DNA from: Azospirillum sp. TSH58
GTDB taxonomy: Bacteria > Pseudomonadota > Alphaproteobacteria > Azospirillales > Azospirillaceae
Reading direction: 5' to 3'
DNA: 64,000 bases
Assembly: GCF_003119115.1 (NCBI RefSeq)
Contig: NZ_CP022369.1
Location: 310,001-374,000, forward strand
Of the stretch, positions 9,711 to 17,844 are shown in pieces. Each line of letters begins with the position of its first letter. Positions within the stretch are counted from its first letter, which is position 1. The notes under the pieces were generated by a model, which was not told the DNA's origin, made no database searches, and saw only the letters and a list, made by a program, of their open reading frames with translations. The translations under genes were made by a program, and so were the position numbers.

Positions 9711-12059
9711 TCACCATTTCAGCGTGGCGTGCACCAGGAAGGAACGGCCGGCCTCCAGATAGCGGCGGCGGTCGGCCGAGGTCTCGCTGACGCCGACGAC
9801 GTTGACGTAGTTGTAATAGCCCTGGTTGAACAGGTTGTAGACCGAGGTGCCGAGGCTGATGTTTTCCGTCGGGTTGACGTAGGCGGCCAGATCCACCGTG
9901 GTGTAGGCCGGGGCCTTCAGGTAGGTCGGGTTGCTCACGTCGCTCGCCGTCTTCGCCATCACGTGGGTGGTGGCGACCTGGGCGCCCCAGAAATCATCCG
10001 GCGCGGTGTAGGACAGGCCGGCGTTGACGGTGAAGGGCGCCACCTCGTCGATGGCGGTGCCGGCGTCGATGTCGAAACCGCGGGCGAAGGCCGCCGCGCC
10101 GAACAGCGCCCAGCCCGGCCGGAACCGCCACTCGCCCTTGCCCTCGGCGCCGAAGATCTCGACCTTCGAGACGTTCATCGCCTGATAGCGCAGGATGCCG
10201 CCGCTGCCGGTGCCGACCGCCTTCTGCAGGATGAAATCGCTGTAGCGGTTGTAGAAGCTGGAAACCTGAAAGCTCGACCCGTCGCTGAATTTGCCGCGCA
10301 GGCCGGCCTCGACGCCGTCGCTGGTCTCCGGCTTGAGGTCGGCGTTGGGCAGCACCTCGTAGCCGTAGGTCGGGTTGGAGAAGCCGAGGTTGGCGTCGTC
10401 GTAGGGCGGCGCGCGGAAGCCGTGCGCGTACTGGCCGAACAGCGCGTATTCCCTGGTCAGGTCGTAGGTGGCGCCGAACTTCGGCGACAGGGCCAGCTTG
10501 TCCAGCTTCTCCGGCTGGGTGGACGGCCGGGCGGCGAAATAGGCGGCGTCCTTGTCCGGGTCCATCCGGTAATAGTCGAGCCGCAGCGCCGGCACCAGCC
10601 GCAGCCGGTCGATGGTGATCTCGTCCTGCACATAGGCCGAGGCCATGAGCGTGTCGGTGTTGGGGAAGGTGCGGCTGGGGTAGGTGTCGCCGTTGTAGCT
10701 CTTCGCGGTGGCCCCGGTCGCGAGGTTGGTCAGCGTCACGTCGCGCATCCGCTCGGTGCGGATGGAATCGAGGCCGAAGCCGTAGGAGATGCTGTTGCGC
10801 AGGCCGAAGAGCTGGGTGTCGGAGCGCAGGTTGACGGCGCCGCCGATGATCGTCTGCTTGGATTCGTTGCTGGTGGATTCCCGCAGGGCGCTGCCGGCGG
10901 TGAACAGCGGGCTGGTGGAGGTGGCGACGCGGGCGTTGCGGGTGCGCTTCTCCTCGCGGTCGAACTGGGTGCCGTAGAGGCGCCAGTCGATGTGGTCGAT
11001 GAAGCCGATGGGCGCGTCGTGCGCGTGCTCCAGGCTGACGCGCCAGCGGGTCGCGGTGTCGTCGGCCGTGGAGCCGGTGAAGGCGCCGCGCGTCATCCGC
11101 ATCGGCACCATGGAGAAGATGTAGCTGGCGCTGCCGCCGACGTCGTTGCGCAGCGTCGTGTCGGTGCTGCGGTGGAAATACTCGCCGGTCAGCGTCACCT
11201 TGTCCGGCCCGTGGTCCCAGACCAGCTTGGCGAGGCCGTTGTTGCCCTCATAGTCCTGCGGGTTGCGGAAGGCCTTGTCCTTGGACTTGTACTCCTCCCC
11301 GTCGCGGCGCGTGTAGATGCCGAGCAGGGAGAAGTCGCCGGAGCGCAGCACGCCCGTGCCGGTTTCCGACAGGCTGGAATCGACGCTGTCGTAGGTCGTC
11401 TTCAGCGATACGAAGCTGTCGCGGCCGGGCCGCAGATAATCGGCCGGGTCCTTGGTCACATAGGTCACCACGCCGCCCAGCGCGTCCGATCCGTAGAGCG
11501 CCGAGGCCGGGCCGCGCACGATCTCCACCTGCTTGACCGAGTCCAGATCGACCACGTCGCGGTTGTAGCCGGCGGAGGGTGCGGCGGAGGCCGGCGATTC
11601 CGGCAGGCGCGTGCCGTCGACCTGCATCAGGATGCGGTTGTTGCTGATGCCGCGGATGGTGTAGCCGCCGGCCCCGGCGCGGGACGGGGAGTTGCTGACC
11701 GTCACGCCGGGCTCGTAGCGCGGCAGGTCCTGGAGGCGGTGGACGCCGCGCTTCTCAAGCTCGTAATCCGGGATGACCGACACCGTGCCCGTGTTCTCGC
11801 CCACGCTGCGCAGGCCGCGCTCGCCATAGACCGTCACCGCGTCGAGAATGGTCGGGGCCGGTGCCGTGGTCGCCTGCGCGGTCTGGGTGGCGGTTTGCTG
11901 ATTCTGCTGCTGCGCCTGGGCGGCGGGGGCCAGCAGCGTCAGGGCGGAGGCCGACAGCCACAGCGCCGCGCGCAGGCGGGAGCGGGCCGGTTGGAGGGCA
12001 GGAGGCCGGAGGGCAGGAGGGCGGAGGGGAGGGCGGTGCGACACGGGTGGCTCGATCAT
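9711..12059 (-). CDS. TonB-dependent haem/haemoglobin-type outer-membrane receptor
   Basis: Outer-membrane beta-barrel that takes up haem or haemoproteins using TonB energy. The 782-residue precursor has a long N-terminal region with repeated RPPAL units, then a signal peptide ending near AAQAQ (about residue 50). A plug domain follows (VTVYGERGLRSVGENTG, then GGYTIRGISNNRILMQVDG), then the barrel ending in the aromatic LVHATLKW. The FRAP box (HGFRAPPYDD, about residue 547) followed by LPNADLKPE corresponds to the FRAP/NPNL haem-receptor motif. Context agrees, since hmuSTUV and hutX are next to it on the same strand. A palindrome at 12113-12131 upstream suggests iron control. The RPPAL repeats at the extreme N-terminus make the true start uncertain; it could begin later. 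Confidence 0.92.
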   Translation of the reverse strand: MIEPPVSHRPPLRPPALRPPALQPARSRLRAALWLSASALTLLAPAAQAQQQNQQTATQTAQATTAPAPTILDAVTVYGERGLRSVGENTGTVSVIPDYELEKRGVHRLQDLPRYEPGVTVSNSPSRAGAGGYTIRGISNNRILMQVDGTRLPESPASAAPSAGYNRDVVDLDSVKQVEIVRGPASALYGSDALGGVVTYVTKDPADYLRPGRDSFVSLKTTYDSVDSSLSETGTGVLRSGDFSLLGIYTRRDGEEYKSKDKAFRNPQDYEGNNGLAKLVWDHGPDKVTLTGEYFHRSTDTTLRNDVGGSASYIFSMVPMRMTRGAFTGSTADDTATRWRVSLEHAHDAPIGFIDHIDWRLYGTQFDREEKRTRNARVATSTSPLFTAGSALRESTSNESKQTIIGGAVNLRSDTQLFGLRNSISYGFGLDSIRTERMRDVTLTNLATGATAKSYNGDTYPSRTFPNTDTLMASAYVQDEITIDRLRLVPALRLDYYRMDPDKDAAYFAARPSTQPEKLDKLALSPKFGATYDLTREYALFGQYAHGFRAPPYDDANLGFSNPTYGYEVLPNADLKPETSDGVEAGLRGKFSDGSSFQVSSFYNRYSDFILQKAVGTGSGGILRYQAMNVSKVEIFGAEGKGEWRFRPGWALFGAAAFARGFDIDAGTAIDEVAPFTVNAGLSYTAPDDFWGAQVATTHVMAKTASDVSNPTYLKAPAYTTVDLAAYVNPTENISLGTSVYNLFNQGYYNYVNVVGVSETSADRRRYLEAGRSFLVHATLKW

Positions 12060-12112
12060 CTCTGTCTCTCTGCACGAGGTTTTTTTGGCGCGTTGTTCTT
12101 TGCTGAAATGCG

Positions 12113-12131
12113 ATTGCGTATTATTCGCAAT
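12113..12131. promoter_or_regulatory. Iron-box-like palindrome upstream of the haem receptor
   Basis: ATTGCG-TATTATT-CGCAAT is a 19-bp inverted repeat, the length of a Fur box, 54 bases upstream of the receptor start and inside an AT-rich patch of GC-rich DNA. Its reverse complement core TTGCGAATAATACGCAA matches 12750-12766 at 14 of 17 positions. Which regulator (Fur, Irr or other) binds is not determined. Confidence 0.5.
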
Positions 12132-12167
12132 TGATCGGCTGAAGCCGCCGGGCGGCCCGGCGCCAAT

Positions 12168-12716
12168 TCAGGCGGTCTGGCCCGGCGCCCCACACAGGCG
12201 GGCCTTCAAGGACTCGAACCGCTCCACCTGATCGGGCAGAAGCTGGCGGGCGTCGTCGCGGCCGACGAAGACCTTGAACATCGCCTCCCCATCACCGTTG
12301 AAGAAGACGACGGAGGCGCTGTCGGCGCTGCTCATGAAGGGCCGGCGGACGAAGCCGACGGTGCGGCAGCGGTCCAGCCGGATGTGGCCGCCGATCGGGC
12401 TGCCGCCGGCAAGGTTGTAGAAGCCGCGCCCGAACTGCCCGCGCGGCAGCGGTCCCTTGCATTCCAGGACGAGGTCGGCGCTGTGCACCAGCACGGTGAC
12501 CGTGCCCCACTCCGCCATGTCCAGCATCGCCGCCTCGGCGGTTTCTCCCGGCGCGAAGGCGCGGAAGGCGTCCGGCAGGCATTCGGTGACGGTGAGCAGG
12601 CTGACGCGGTTCTCCGCCGCGACCGCCTCCAGCACGCCGTTCGGCGCGGCGGCGAGGCGCCCGCGCAGGGCGGCGAGCGTGTCGGGGGATGGAGCGGTTT
12701 GGGGGCTGTGCGGCAT
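12168..12716 (-). CDS. hutX: Cytosolic haem utilisation carrier, HutX/ChuX family
   Basis: Protein of 182 residues matching the ChuX/HutX intracellular haem-carrier family. Recognisable stretches are LRGRLAAAPNGVLEAVAAE near the start, EWGTVTVLVHSADLVLECKG in the middle and GHIRLDRCRTVGFVRRPFMS, then VFFNGDGEAMFKVFVGRD. The family binds haem in the cytoplasm and hands it to storage or degradation enzymes. The open frame can be extended to a TTG at 12782, but that would run over the iron-box-like site at 12750-12766. The ATG at 12716 gives the usual family length and was chosen. No good Shine-Dalgarno is visible before it. It lies between the receptor and a two-component system, all on the same strand. 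Confidence 0.85.
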   Translation of the reverse strand: MPHSPQTAPSPDTLAALRGRLAAAPNGVLEAVAAENRVSLLTVTECLPDAFRAFAPGETAEAAMLDMAEWGTVTVLVHSADLVLECKGPLPRGQFGRGFYNLAGGSPIGGHIRLDRCRTVGFVRRPFMSSADSASVVFFNGDGEAMFKVFVGRDDARQLLPDQVERFESLKARLCGAPGQTA

Positions 12717-12749
12717 GGAGGCGGTCCGAAGCGTCGGTTGCGAACTAGT

Positions 12750-12766
12750 TTGAGAATAATTCGCAT
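12750..12766. promoter_or_regulatory. Iron-box-like site upstream of hutX
   Basis: TTGAGAATAATTCGCAT, in an AT-rich patch between the histidine kinase stop and the hutX ATG. It matches the core of the receptor-upstream palindrome (reverse strand) at 14 of 17 positions, which suggests a shared iron-responsive repressor. Confidence 0.45.
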
Positions 12767-12793
12767 TCGCAAATCGGCTCAACGGCCCTTCGC

Positions 12794-14281
12794 TTAATTT
12801 CGCTTAATGGAGAAGGACGGTGATGGCGCCGGGAACGGCGGGGGCAGGGGAGGGGCGGTCACCGGGCGGCCCCGGCGTTCCAGCCGGACCACGGCGCGCA
12901 GGCCCGGCCCGTTGTCCTCCAGCCGCAGGGCGCCGCCGTGCAGCCGGGCGATGGCGTCCACGATGGCGAGGCCGAGCCCATGGCCGGGCACCCGGTCCGA
13001 CGGGTCGAGCCGGCAGAAGCGCTGCACGGCGAGCGCGCGCTGGCCGGGCGCCAAGCCCCGGCCGCGGTCGGCCACCACGATCTCATTCCAGCCGTCACGC
13101 CGCCCGGCCGACAGGTGCAGCGCTTCGCCCGGCGCGTATTTCAGGGCGTTGTCCACCAGATTGGCGATGGTCTGGAACAGCAGCGTGCGGTCGCCGCGCA
13201 GATCGAGGTCGCGCTCCACGGCGACGGTGATGACGGTGCCGGTGCCCTCGGCCAGCGGCAGGTAGGATTCGGCCACCTCGTCCAGCAGCGCCTTGGCGTC
13301 GAGCGGCTCCACCGCCAGGGTGCAGCGCCCGGTCTCGATTTCGCCCAGCCGCATGATGGCGCGGAACAGGTGCTGGATGCGCCGCGTCTCCTCGATCCCC
13401 TCCTCCAACTCGCGGCGCAGGGCGTCGTCGGGGCAGTTCTCGGCGATGGTGACCAGCCGGTTGTGCAGGTGGGTCAGCGGCGTGCGCATCTCGTGCGCGA
13501 TGCTGCTCGACACGCTGGAGACCTCCTCGACCAGCCGGGTCACGCGGTCGAGCGTGCGGTTGATCTCGCGGCCGAGCCGTGCGAACTCGTCGTCCGGGCC
13601 GGTGATGGCGACGCGGCGGTCGCGGTCGCCCGCCGCGTAGGAGGTCAGCGCCATGGTGATGGCCGACACCCGGCGCAGCGTGCCCGCGCTGAAGCGGATG
13701 CCGAAGGCGACGCTGGTCAGCAGGAACACCAGCACGCCGCAGCCCGCCGCCAGCGGCACGGCGCGGAGCTGGTCGAGCATGGGCTGGAGGTCGTAGGCGT
13801 TGACGTAGCGCCCGCCGTCGCCCAGCCGCACCACCATCCCGCGCACCTTCCAGCCGTCGCCGCGCTGGTCGATGCGGCCGGTCTCGCAGGGGGCCGGTCC
13901 GCCGCAGGCGATGACGGCGAGCAGGCGCCGGGCCATCGCCTCGTCGCCGTAGAGCACGCGGCCGTCGCGGTCGATCACGATGCGCCGCCGCGTGCCCTCC
14001 GGCGCGAAGCGCTCGCGGCGGCGCAGCTCCGCGACCAGGGCGGCGGCGTCGCCGAAGCCGCCGTGCAGGCGCTGCGTTTCCTGGTCGCGCTCCAGCAGGT
14101 CGCCGACATGCTCGTTGACGAGCTCGACCAGCAGGGCGCGGCTCCACAGCACGGCGGCGCCGGCCACCACCAGGAAGACCGCGCCGATGGCCATGGCCTG
14201 ACGGAAGCTGCGCGTGTCGAGATGGCGGCGGACTCTCCGGACCCAGGATGGGCCAACGTCGCGCGGCTTAGCCCAGGACAT
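12794..14281 (-). CDS. Sensor histidine kinase (HAMP, HisKA, HATPase) paired with the adjacent OmpR-type regulator
   Basis: Membrane sensor of 495 residues. TM1 is at about residues 30-50, a periplasmic region at about 50-165 and TM2 at about 168-190. HAMP follows, then the H-box SIAHEMRTPLTHLHNRL (phosphoacceptor His), N-box NLVDNALKYAP and G-boxes DRGRGLAPG and GHGLGLAIV. All catalytic motifs are intact. Its start overlaps the regulator's stop by 14 bases, so the pair is one transcription unit. Lying inside a haem-uptake locus, it may respond to haem, iron or envelope stress, but the periplasmic domain shows no motif I recognise. The two-cysteine segment ACGGPAPCET in the periplasmic part might bind metal or form a disulfide. 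The final codons sit in a two-copy repeat ATTAAGCGAA. Confidence 0.92.
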   Translation of the reverse strand: MSWAKPRDVGPSWVRRVRRHLDTRSFRQAMAIGAVFLVVAGAAVLWSRALLVELVNEHVGDLLERDQETQRLHGGFGDAAALVAELRRRERFAPEGTRRRIVIDRDGRVLYGDEAMARRLLAVIACGGPAPCETGRIDQRGDGWKVRGMVVRLGDGGRYVNAYDLQPMLDQLRAVPLAAGCGVLVFLLTSVAFGIRFSAGTLRRVSAITMALTSYAAGDRDRRVAITGPDDEFARLGREINRTLDRVTRLVEEVSSVSSSIAHEMRTPLTHLHNRLVTIAENCPDDALRRELEEGIEETRRIQHLFRAIMRLGEIETGRCTLAVEPLDAKALLDEVAESYLPLAEGTGTVITVAVERDLDLRGDRTLLFQTIANLVDNALKYAPGEALHLSAGRRDGWNEIVVADRGRGLAPGQRALAVQRFCRLDPSDRVPGHGLGLAIVDAIARLHGGALRLEDNGPGLRAVVRLERRGRPVTAPPLPPPFPAPSPSFSIKRN

Positions 14282-14936
14282 AGCCGATGGCCCGCACGGT
14301 CTTCAGAAGCGGCGGGTCGAAATCCTTGTCGATCTTCGCCCGCAGCTTGAAGACATGGACCTCCACCAGATTGGTCGGCGGGTTGAAGCCGTAGCCCCAG
14401 GCCTTCTCCAGCAGCATGCTGCGGGTCACGGTGCGGCCGGGGTTGCTCATCAGGATGTGCAGGAGCTTGAACTCCTTGTCGGTCAGCTCGATGGGCACGC
14501 CGCGCCGGGTCACATGCCGGCGGGTGACGTCCATCACCAGATCGGCGACCTCCAGCACGTCGCCGGCCCCGGCGAGGGCGGCGCGGCGGGTCGCCAGATG
14601 CTCCAGCCGGACCAGCAGCTCGGCGAAGTCGAAGGGCTTGCCCAGATAGTCGTCGGCCCCGGCGCGCAGCCCGGCCACCCGCTCCGTCGTCTCGTCCAGG
14701 GCGGACAGCACAAGGACCGGCGGGTGGCGGGTGCCCTGCAGGCGCCTCAGCACCTCCATGCCGTCCAGCTTGGGCAGCATGCGGTCCAGCACCACCACGT
14801 CGAACGCCTCCTCGCGCAGCAGGCGCAGCGCGTCCTCGCCATCGCCGGCGAAGCGGCAGGAATGGCCGGAGCCGCCGAGCTTCGCCCCGATCCAGTAGCT
14901 GACCGCCGCGTCGTCCTCAACGATCAGAACACGCAC
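14268..14936 (-). CDS. OmpR/PhoB-family response regulator
   Basis: Two-domain regulator of 222 residues. The receiver domain has the acidic pair E7/D8-D9, phosphoacceptor D51 (VVVLDRMLPKLDGMEV), a conserved Ser/Thr (LVLSALDE) and the lysine in DYLGKPFD. The C-terminal winged helix includes LTDKEFKLLHILMSNPGRTV and ends in VHVFKLRAKIDK...RAIGYVLG. The frame opens further upstream, but the GTG at 14936 is preceded by GGGGAGGGG at good spacing and begins exactly at the receiver fold (VRVLIVEDD), so it is the chosen start. It is co-transcribed with the kinase that follows. An iron-box-like site at 15002-15020 lies upstream, which would put the pair under iron control like the surrounding haem genes. 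Confidence 0.93.
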   Translation of the reverse strand: MRVLIVEDDAAVSYWIGAKLGGSGHSCRFAGDGEDALRLLREEAFDVVVLDRMLPKLDGMEVLRRLQGTRHPPVLVLSALDETTERVAGLRAGADDYLGKPFDFAELLVRLEHLATRRAALAGAGDVLEVADLVMDVTRRHVTRRGVPIELTDKEFKLLHILMSNPGRTVTRSMLLEKAWGYGFNPPTNLVEVHVFKLRAKIDKDFDPPLLKTVRAIGYVLG

Positions 14937-15001
14937 CGTCCCCTCCCCCAACGCCTTTCCGGGGCGCCTCTCTCGGGCGCCCATCCCGTCCCTTATTTGC
15001 T

Positions 15002-15020
15002 ATTAATAATCATTCGCAAT
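15002..15020. promoter_or_regulatory. Iron-box-like site before the two-component system
   Basis: ATTAATAATCATTCGCAAT, matching the receptor-upstream palindrome at 14 of 19 positions. It overlaps the last codons of hmuV and lies 66 bases upstream of the response-regulator GTG. It could let the regulator-kinase pair be transcribed separately from hmuSTUV. Confidence 0.4.
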
Positions 15021-15831
15021 TGATTTTTCCAGACGCCGCCGCGCGCCCCGTGGCGGCGTAGACCACGCCCTCCGCCTCCGGCAGGTCGAGCCGGACGAAG
15101 GCCGTGCCGAAGACGCGCTCCAGCACCGGCACCGGCAGGCCGGTCATGGCCCCGGTCCAGGCGACGCGCCCGCCGGCCAGCAGCAGCCCGTCGTCGGCGT
15201 AGCGCGCGGCCAGCGTCAGGTCGTGCAGGATCACCGCGCAGCCGCCGCCGGTCCGCTCCACCCAGTCGCGCGCCGCCCGCAGCAGATGGTGCTGGTGGGC
15301 GGGGTCGAGGCTGGCCGTCGGCTCGTCCAGCAGCAGATAGGACGGCCCCGCCACGTCGCGCCCGTGCCGACCGGCGGCCAATTGCGCGAGCGCGCGGGCG
15401 AAGGCGACGCGCTGGCGCTCGCCACCGGAGAGCTGGGGCATCAACCGGCCGGCCAGCCCCCCGGCCCCGGCGCGCATCAGGCAGTCGGCGATCAGCGCCC
15501 GCCGGTCGCCGGGGCGGATCAGCCAGGGCTCGGTCGCCAGCTCCATCACCTCCTCCACCGAGAAGGCGAAGGCGACCGCTTGGTGCTGCGCCACCAGGGC
15601 GCGGCGGACGGCCAGCCGCGGCGCCGGGATGGCCGCCATTGCCACTCCGTCGAGCAGGGCGCGCCCGGCGGTCGGCCGCCGCTCCCCGGACAGGAGGGAG
15701 AGCAGGGTGGACTTGCCGGCCCCGTTGGGGCCCAGGATGGCCAGGACCCGGCCGGGCCGCACCGCGGCGGTCACGCCGTCGAGCAGGCGGGCGCGGCCGA
15801 TGGTCAGGCCGGCGTCGATCGCTTCCAGCAT
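15010..15831 (-). CDS. hmuV: Haem ABC importer ATPase HmuV
   Basis: ATPase of the haemin importer, 273 residues. It has Walker A GPNGAGKST, signature LSGGERQRVAFARAL, Walker B YLLLDEPTASLD and switch His in CAVILHDLTLAARYADD. The short N-terminal strand (MLEAIDAGLTIGRARLLDGV) and the length fit the HmuV/FepC group rather than metal or amino-acid importers. The ATG at 15831 lies two bases after the permease stop; an earlier in-frame start would overlap the permease gene. It is the last gene of hmuS-hmuT-hmuU-hmuV. The final residues overlap an iron-box-like site. Confidence 0.94.
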   Translation of the reverse strand: MLEAIDAGLTIGRARLLDGVTAAVRPGRVLAILGPNGAGKSTLLSLLSGERRPTAGRALLDGVAMAAIPAPRLAVRRALVAQHQAVAFAFSVEEVMELATEPWLIRPGDRRALIADCLMRAGAGGLAGRLMPQLSGGERQRVAFARALAQLAAGRHGRDVAGPSYLLLDEPTASLDPAHQHHLLRAARDWVERTGGGCAVILHDLTLAARYADDGLLLAGGRVAWTGAMTGLPVPVLERVFGTAFVRLDLPEAEGVVYAATGRAAASGKINCE

Positions 15832-15833
15832 GG

Positions 15834-16943
15834 TCAGGCCCCTCCCAGCGCGCCGGCGCGGCGGCGCAGAAGCCACAGGAAGAAGGGACCGCCGACGGCG
15901 CCCAGCAGCAGGCCGGCCGGCACGTCGGCCGGGGCGGCGATGCTGCGGGCCACCGTGTCGGCCAGGACCAGCAGGACCGCCGCCGCCAGCGCCGTCGCCG
16001 GCATCAGCCGGCGGTGCACCGGCCCCAGAAGAATCCGCATGACGTGCGGCACGATCAGCCCGACGAAGCCGATCAGGCCGGACACCGCCACCGCCGCCCC
16101 GACGCCCAGCGCCACCAGCAGCACCGTGCGCACGGCGAAGCGGTGCGGGTCGAGGCCCTGGAGGAAGGCCTCCCGCTCGCCCATGGCGAACAGGTCGAGC
16201 CGCCGCGCCCCGGCCAGCAGCCCGGCGGTCGCCAGCCCCATCAGGAGCATCGCCGGTCCGATCTGCGCCCAGCCCGAGCCGCCGAAGCCGCCCATCATCC
16301 AGAAGGTCATCTGGCGCAGCGCCAGATCGTCGCCGAGGTAGCTGAACAGCCCGATGCCGGCCCCGCCCATGGCGTTCACCGCGATGCCCGCCAGCAGCAT
16401 GGTGGCGGGGGAGTTGCGCCCGTCGCGGCGGGAGATCGCCAGGATCAGCACGGTGGCGGCCAGCGCGCCGAGGAAGGCGGCCAGCGGCAGCACGGTGGCG
16501 AGCGACAGGCCGCTGCGCGCCAGCCCCAGCCCCGACACCCCCAGCACCATGGCGGCGGAACCGGCCAGCGCCGCGCCGCTCGACACGCCGACCAGCCCCG
16601 GATCGGCCAGCGGGTTGCGGAAGACGGCCTGGAGCGCCACCCCCGCCACGCCCAGCGTCACCCCGACCGCGGCGGCCAGGACGATGCGCGGCAGGCGCAA
16701 CATGGTCAGCACCATCCAGTCGCGCTCCGACAGCGGCGTGCCGGGCAGGCCGAGCAGGGAGGCGAGGTGGGACAGGCTGCGGTCGAGCGGGACGGACACG
16801 CCGCCCGTCGCGACGGCGGTCAGCACGGCCAGCGCCAGCGCCACGGCCAGCGCCGCCAGCACGGGGACGAGCGGCGGGCGGCGGACGGCCGGCGCCGCCC
16901 GGTCTTGTTTCCGGGAGGACGGCATGGTCAGGGTGAGGCTCAT
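15834..16943 (-). CDS. hmuU: Haem ABC importer permease HmuU (FecCD family)
   Basis: Inner-membrane permease of 369 residues with about nine or ten hydrophobic helices. FecCD hallmarks are LRLPRIVLAAAVGVTLGVAG, NPLADPGLVGVSSGAALAG and GFVGLIVPHVMRILLGP near the C-terminus. About 35 mostly polar residues precede the first helix. The start overlaps the hmuT stop by four bases (ATGA), so binding protein and permease are translationally coupled. It would form a homodimer with two HmuV subunits to move haem from HmuT into the cytoplasm. Confidence 0.94.
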   Translation of the reverse strand: MSLTLTMPSSRKQDRAAPAVRRPPLVPVLAALAVALALAVLTAVATGGVSVPLDRSLSHLASLLGLPGTPLSERDWMVLTMLRLPRIVLAAAVGVTLGVAGVALQAVFRNPLADPGLVGVSSGAALAGSAAMVLGVSGLGLARSGLSLATVLPLAAFLGALAATVLILAISRRDGRNSPATMLLAGIAVNAMGGAGIGLFSYLGDDLALRQMTFWMMGGFGGSGWAQIGPAMLLMGLATAGLLAGARRLDLFAMGEREAFLQGLDPHRFAVRTVLLVALGVGAAVAVSGLIGFVGLIVPHVMRILLGPVHRRLMPATALAAAVLLVLADTVARSIAAPADVPAGLLLGAVGGPFFLWLLRRRAGALGGA

Positions 16944-17827
16944 GGTTGTCCTTGGGAAGAGGTGCCCTGCACGCGGCTGAGTTCGGCGACCGCCTCCGCC
17001 GTGCGGGGGCCGAGCCCCATCAGCAGCGCGCCGTCCACCACCGCCACCCGCCGGGCCTTGGCCGCCGGGGACAGGGCGAGCTGCGGCGTCGCCAGGAACG
17101 GGTCGAGCCCGCCCGAACGGTCGATCAGCGACCGGCTGACCAGAAGCACGTCGGGTGCTGCGGCCAAAACCGCCTCCGACGACATCGGCACATAGTCGCG
17201 CTCCACCGCCAGGGCGTTGCGCCCGCCGGCCATGGCGATCAGCGCGGCGGGGACGGAGCGGCTGCCTGCCGCCATCAGCCCGCCGGGTCCGCCGCCGACC
17301 ACGCCGAGCACGACCGGTGCGCCGTCCTTTGTCCCGGACTTGGCGTCGGACTTGGCGGCGACGGCGGCCAGCGCGGCGAGGTCGCGATTCAGCGAGTCCG
17401 CCAGGCGCCGCCCCTCCGCCTCCCGGCCGAGCAGGCGGGCGACCCGCTCCACCTTGTCGAGCAGCCCGGTCAAAGTCGGCGTTTCCGGCACGACTTCCAC
17501 CGTGACGCCGAGCGCCCGCAGCTGGTCGAGCGTCGTCTCGGGGCCGGCGCCCTGGATCGCCAGGACGTGGGTCGGGGCCAGCGACATCACCCCCTCCGCC
17601 GAGAGGGCGCGCATGTAGCCGACATCGGGCAGGCCGTTCACGGGCTGCGGGTAATGGCTGCTGGTGTCGCGCCCGACGACCGAGCCGCCGTCGCCGAGCG
17701 CGTAGACCAGCTCGGTCACCGGCGGGCCGACGGTGACGATGCGCCGCTCCGCCGCCCCGGCCAGGGTGGCGGCGGTGAGGGCGAGGGAGGCGGCGACCGC
17801 CGCGGGAAGGAAACGCAGGCGTCTCAT
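16940..17827 (-). CDS. hmuT: Periplasmic haem-binding protein HmuT
   Basis: Substrate-binding protein of 295 residues with a Sec signal peptide (about residues 1-28, ending AGAAE). The class III (TroA/BtuF) fold shows in RRIVTVGPPVTELVYALGDG near the mature N-terminus and VVGRDTSSHYPQPVNGLPDVGYMRALS. The latter includes the tyrosine region that in HmuT homologues coordinates haem iron. The open frame runs much further upstream over hmuS, but the signal peptide fixes this ATG. It sits 17 bases after hmuS and overlaps hmuU. Confidence 0.93.
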   Translation of the reverse strand: MRRLRFLPAAVAASLALTAATLAGAAERRIVTVGPPVTELVYALGDGGSVVGRDTSSHYPQPVNGLPDVGYMRALSAEGVMSLAPTHVLAIQGAGPETTLDQLRALGVTVEVVPETPTLTGLLDKVERVARLLGREAEGRRLADSLNRDLAALAAVAAKSDAKSGTKDGAPVVLGVVGGGPGGLMAAGSRSVPAALIAMAGGRNALAVERDYVPMSSEAVLAAAPDVLLVSRSLIDRSGGLDPFLATPQLALSPAAKARRVAVVDGALLMGLGPRTAEAVAELSRVQGTSSQGQP

Positions 17828-17844
17828 CGGCCGGTCCCCGCCCC

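Noticed and set aside
12717..12782. N-terminal extension of hutX to a TTG
   Set aside because: It would translate through the iron-box-like site and add residues not found in the family.
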